Shown piece by piece: positions 15,945 through 16,318 of a stretch of DNA of 16,318 nt (its first letter is position 1; each line of letters begins with the position of its first letter). A program made the position numbers and the translations under genes. The notes under the pieces are model-generated. The model saw only the letters and a program-made list of their open reading frames with translations. It made no database searches and was not told the DNA's origin. The stretch is from UBA6183 sp046314755 (lineage in GTDB: Bacteria; Bacteroidota; Bacteroidia; UKL13-3), in contig JBKDBG010000075.1 in NCBI GenBank assembly GCA_046314755.1, forward strand, positions 1 to 16,318. Direction: 5' to 3'.

Positions 15945-16318
15945 ATGAAACAGATAATAAAATATTTTTTTTATCGGCTATATTCTATTAGCCTATCAAA
16001 TGGCGAACATGATGCAGGCTGGTCAATGACCATTGTTTCTTTATTTTCTCTTGCTAATATTTATTCATTTTTTGATCTGATATTAATTGTTTCAAATTCT
16101 CAATTACCGCAGGTTAATAATATATTTATTATTTTAATCAGTGGTGTTATATTATACTTCAATTATTACCTATTAATAAAAGATGGTAAAGCACTAGATA
16201 TTGTAAAAGAATTTAATGATGAGGATAAATCAAAACGATTATTAAAAACAATATTAATTTGGGCGTATATGATCACAAGTGTTGTATTGTTTGTATACAC
16301 TGGTAAAGTGGTAAGAAG
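15945..16318 (+). CDS. Multi-pass membrane protein, 3' truncated; candidate immunity partner
   Basis: An open frame begins at ATG 15945, one base after the TAG of the RHS-type gene, and runs to the window edge with no stop (124 complete codons). The start MKQIIKYFFYRLYSISLS is basic and aromatic, and hydrophobic segments lie at about 27-50, 58-77 and 100-120. Small membrane proteins with a similar start (MKKI-FYRLY-like) often follow RHS tip genes in Bacteroidota; I recall this as a pattern, not a named family. The tight spacing suggests coupled translation, as expected for toxin-immunity pairs. The stretch 16081-16200 has 26 G+C in 120 bases, low compared with the housekeeping genes here, which fits acquired DNA. 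The function is inferred only. Confidence 0.7.
   Translation, partial: MKQIIKYFFYRLYSISLSNGEHDAGWSMTIVSLFSLANIYSFFDLILIVSNSQLPQVNNIFIILISGVILYFNYYLLIKDGKALDIVKEFNDEDKSKRLLKTILIWAYMITSVVLFVYTGKVVR

Overview
The window looks like a chromosomal segment of a Bacteroidota member, probably a gliding or Cytophaga/Chitinophagales/Sphingobacteriales-like lineage. The evidence is a type IX secretion (T9SS) type B C-terminal sorting domain, a long SecA (1107 aa) with a C-terminal zinc motif, a large Bacteroidota-style outer-membrane barrel protein, a metF promoter of the form TTTG-N21-TAnnTTTG, an RHS cassette of Bacteroidota style, and generally A+T-rich DNA. The exact genus cannot be read from the sequence.

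Layout. (1) 1-3204, plus: the 3' part of a very large outer-membrane beta-barrel-like protein, cut by the window edge. A possible 68-aa two-helix membrane protein follows at 3309-3515. (2) 3516-3973 is a convergent intergenic region with three tandem palindromic repeats, a fourth inverted copy, a second hairpin type, and a minus-strand terminator. (3) 9473-3974, minus: a tight set of secA, deoC, a SPOR-domain exported protein and a fumarylacetoacetate hydrolase-family enzyme, ending at that terminator. deoC and the SPOR gene overlap by 8 bases. (4) 10518-9766, minus: a lipoprotein of unknown function, divergent from metF (10737-11690, plus), which has a recognisable promoter. (5) 14605-11789, minus: a 938-aa secreted protein with five almost exactly 72-residue Cys-paired repeats, a PKD domain and a T9SS sorting domain. 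(6) 14748-16318, plus: a strongly foldable candidate RNA ending in an intrinsic terminator, then a short RHS core fragment fused to an uncharacterised C-terminal domain, then (1 base later) a multi-pass membrane protein that runs off the window.

How the genes relate. SecA drives Sec export of proteins carrying N-terminal signal peptides, including the SPOR protein, the lipoprotein and the T9SS cargo seen here. DeoC, the FAH-family enzyme and MetF are housekeeping or catabolic enzymes. The last 1.5 kb looks accessory: an orphan RHS tip (candidate polymorphic toxin) with a candidate membrane immunity partner, in noticeably A+T-rich DNA.

The points most worth a second look are a Thr-to-Pro change in the SecA Walker A motif (GEGKP), the structured RNA candidate at 14748-14909, and the orphan RHS tip with its membrane partner.
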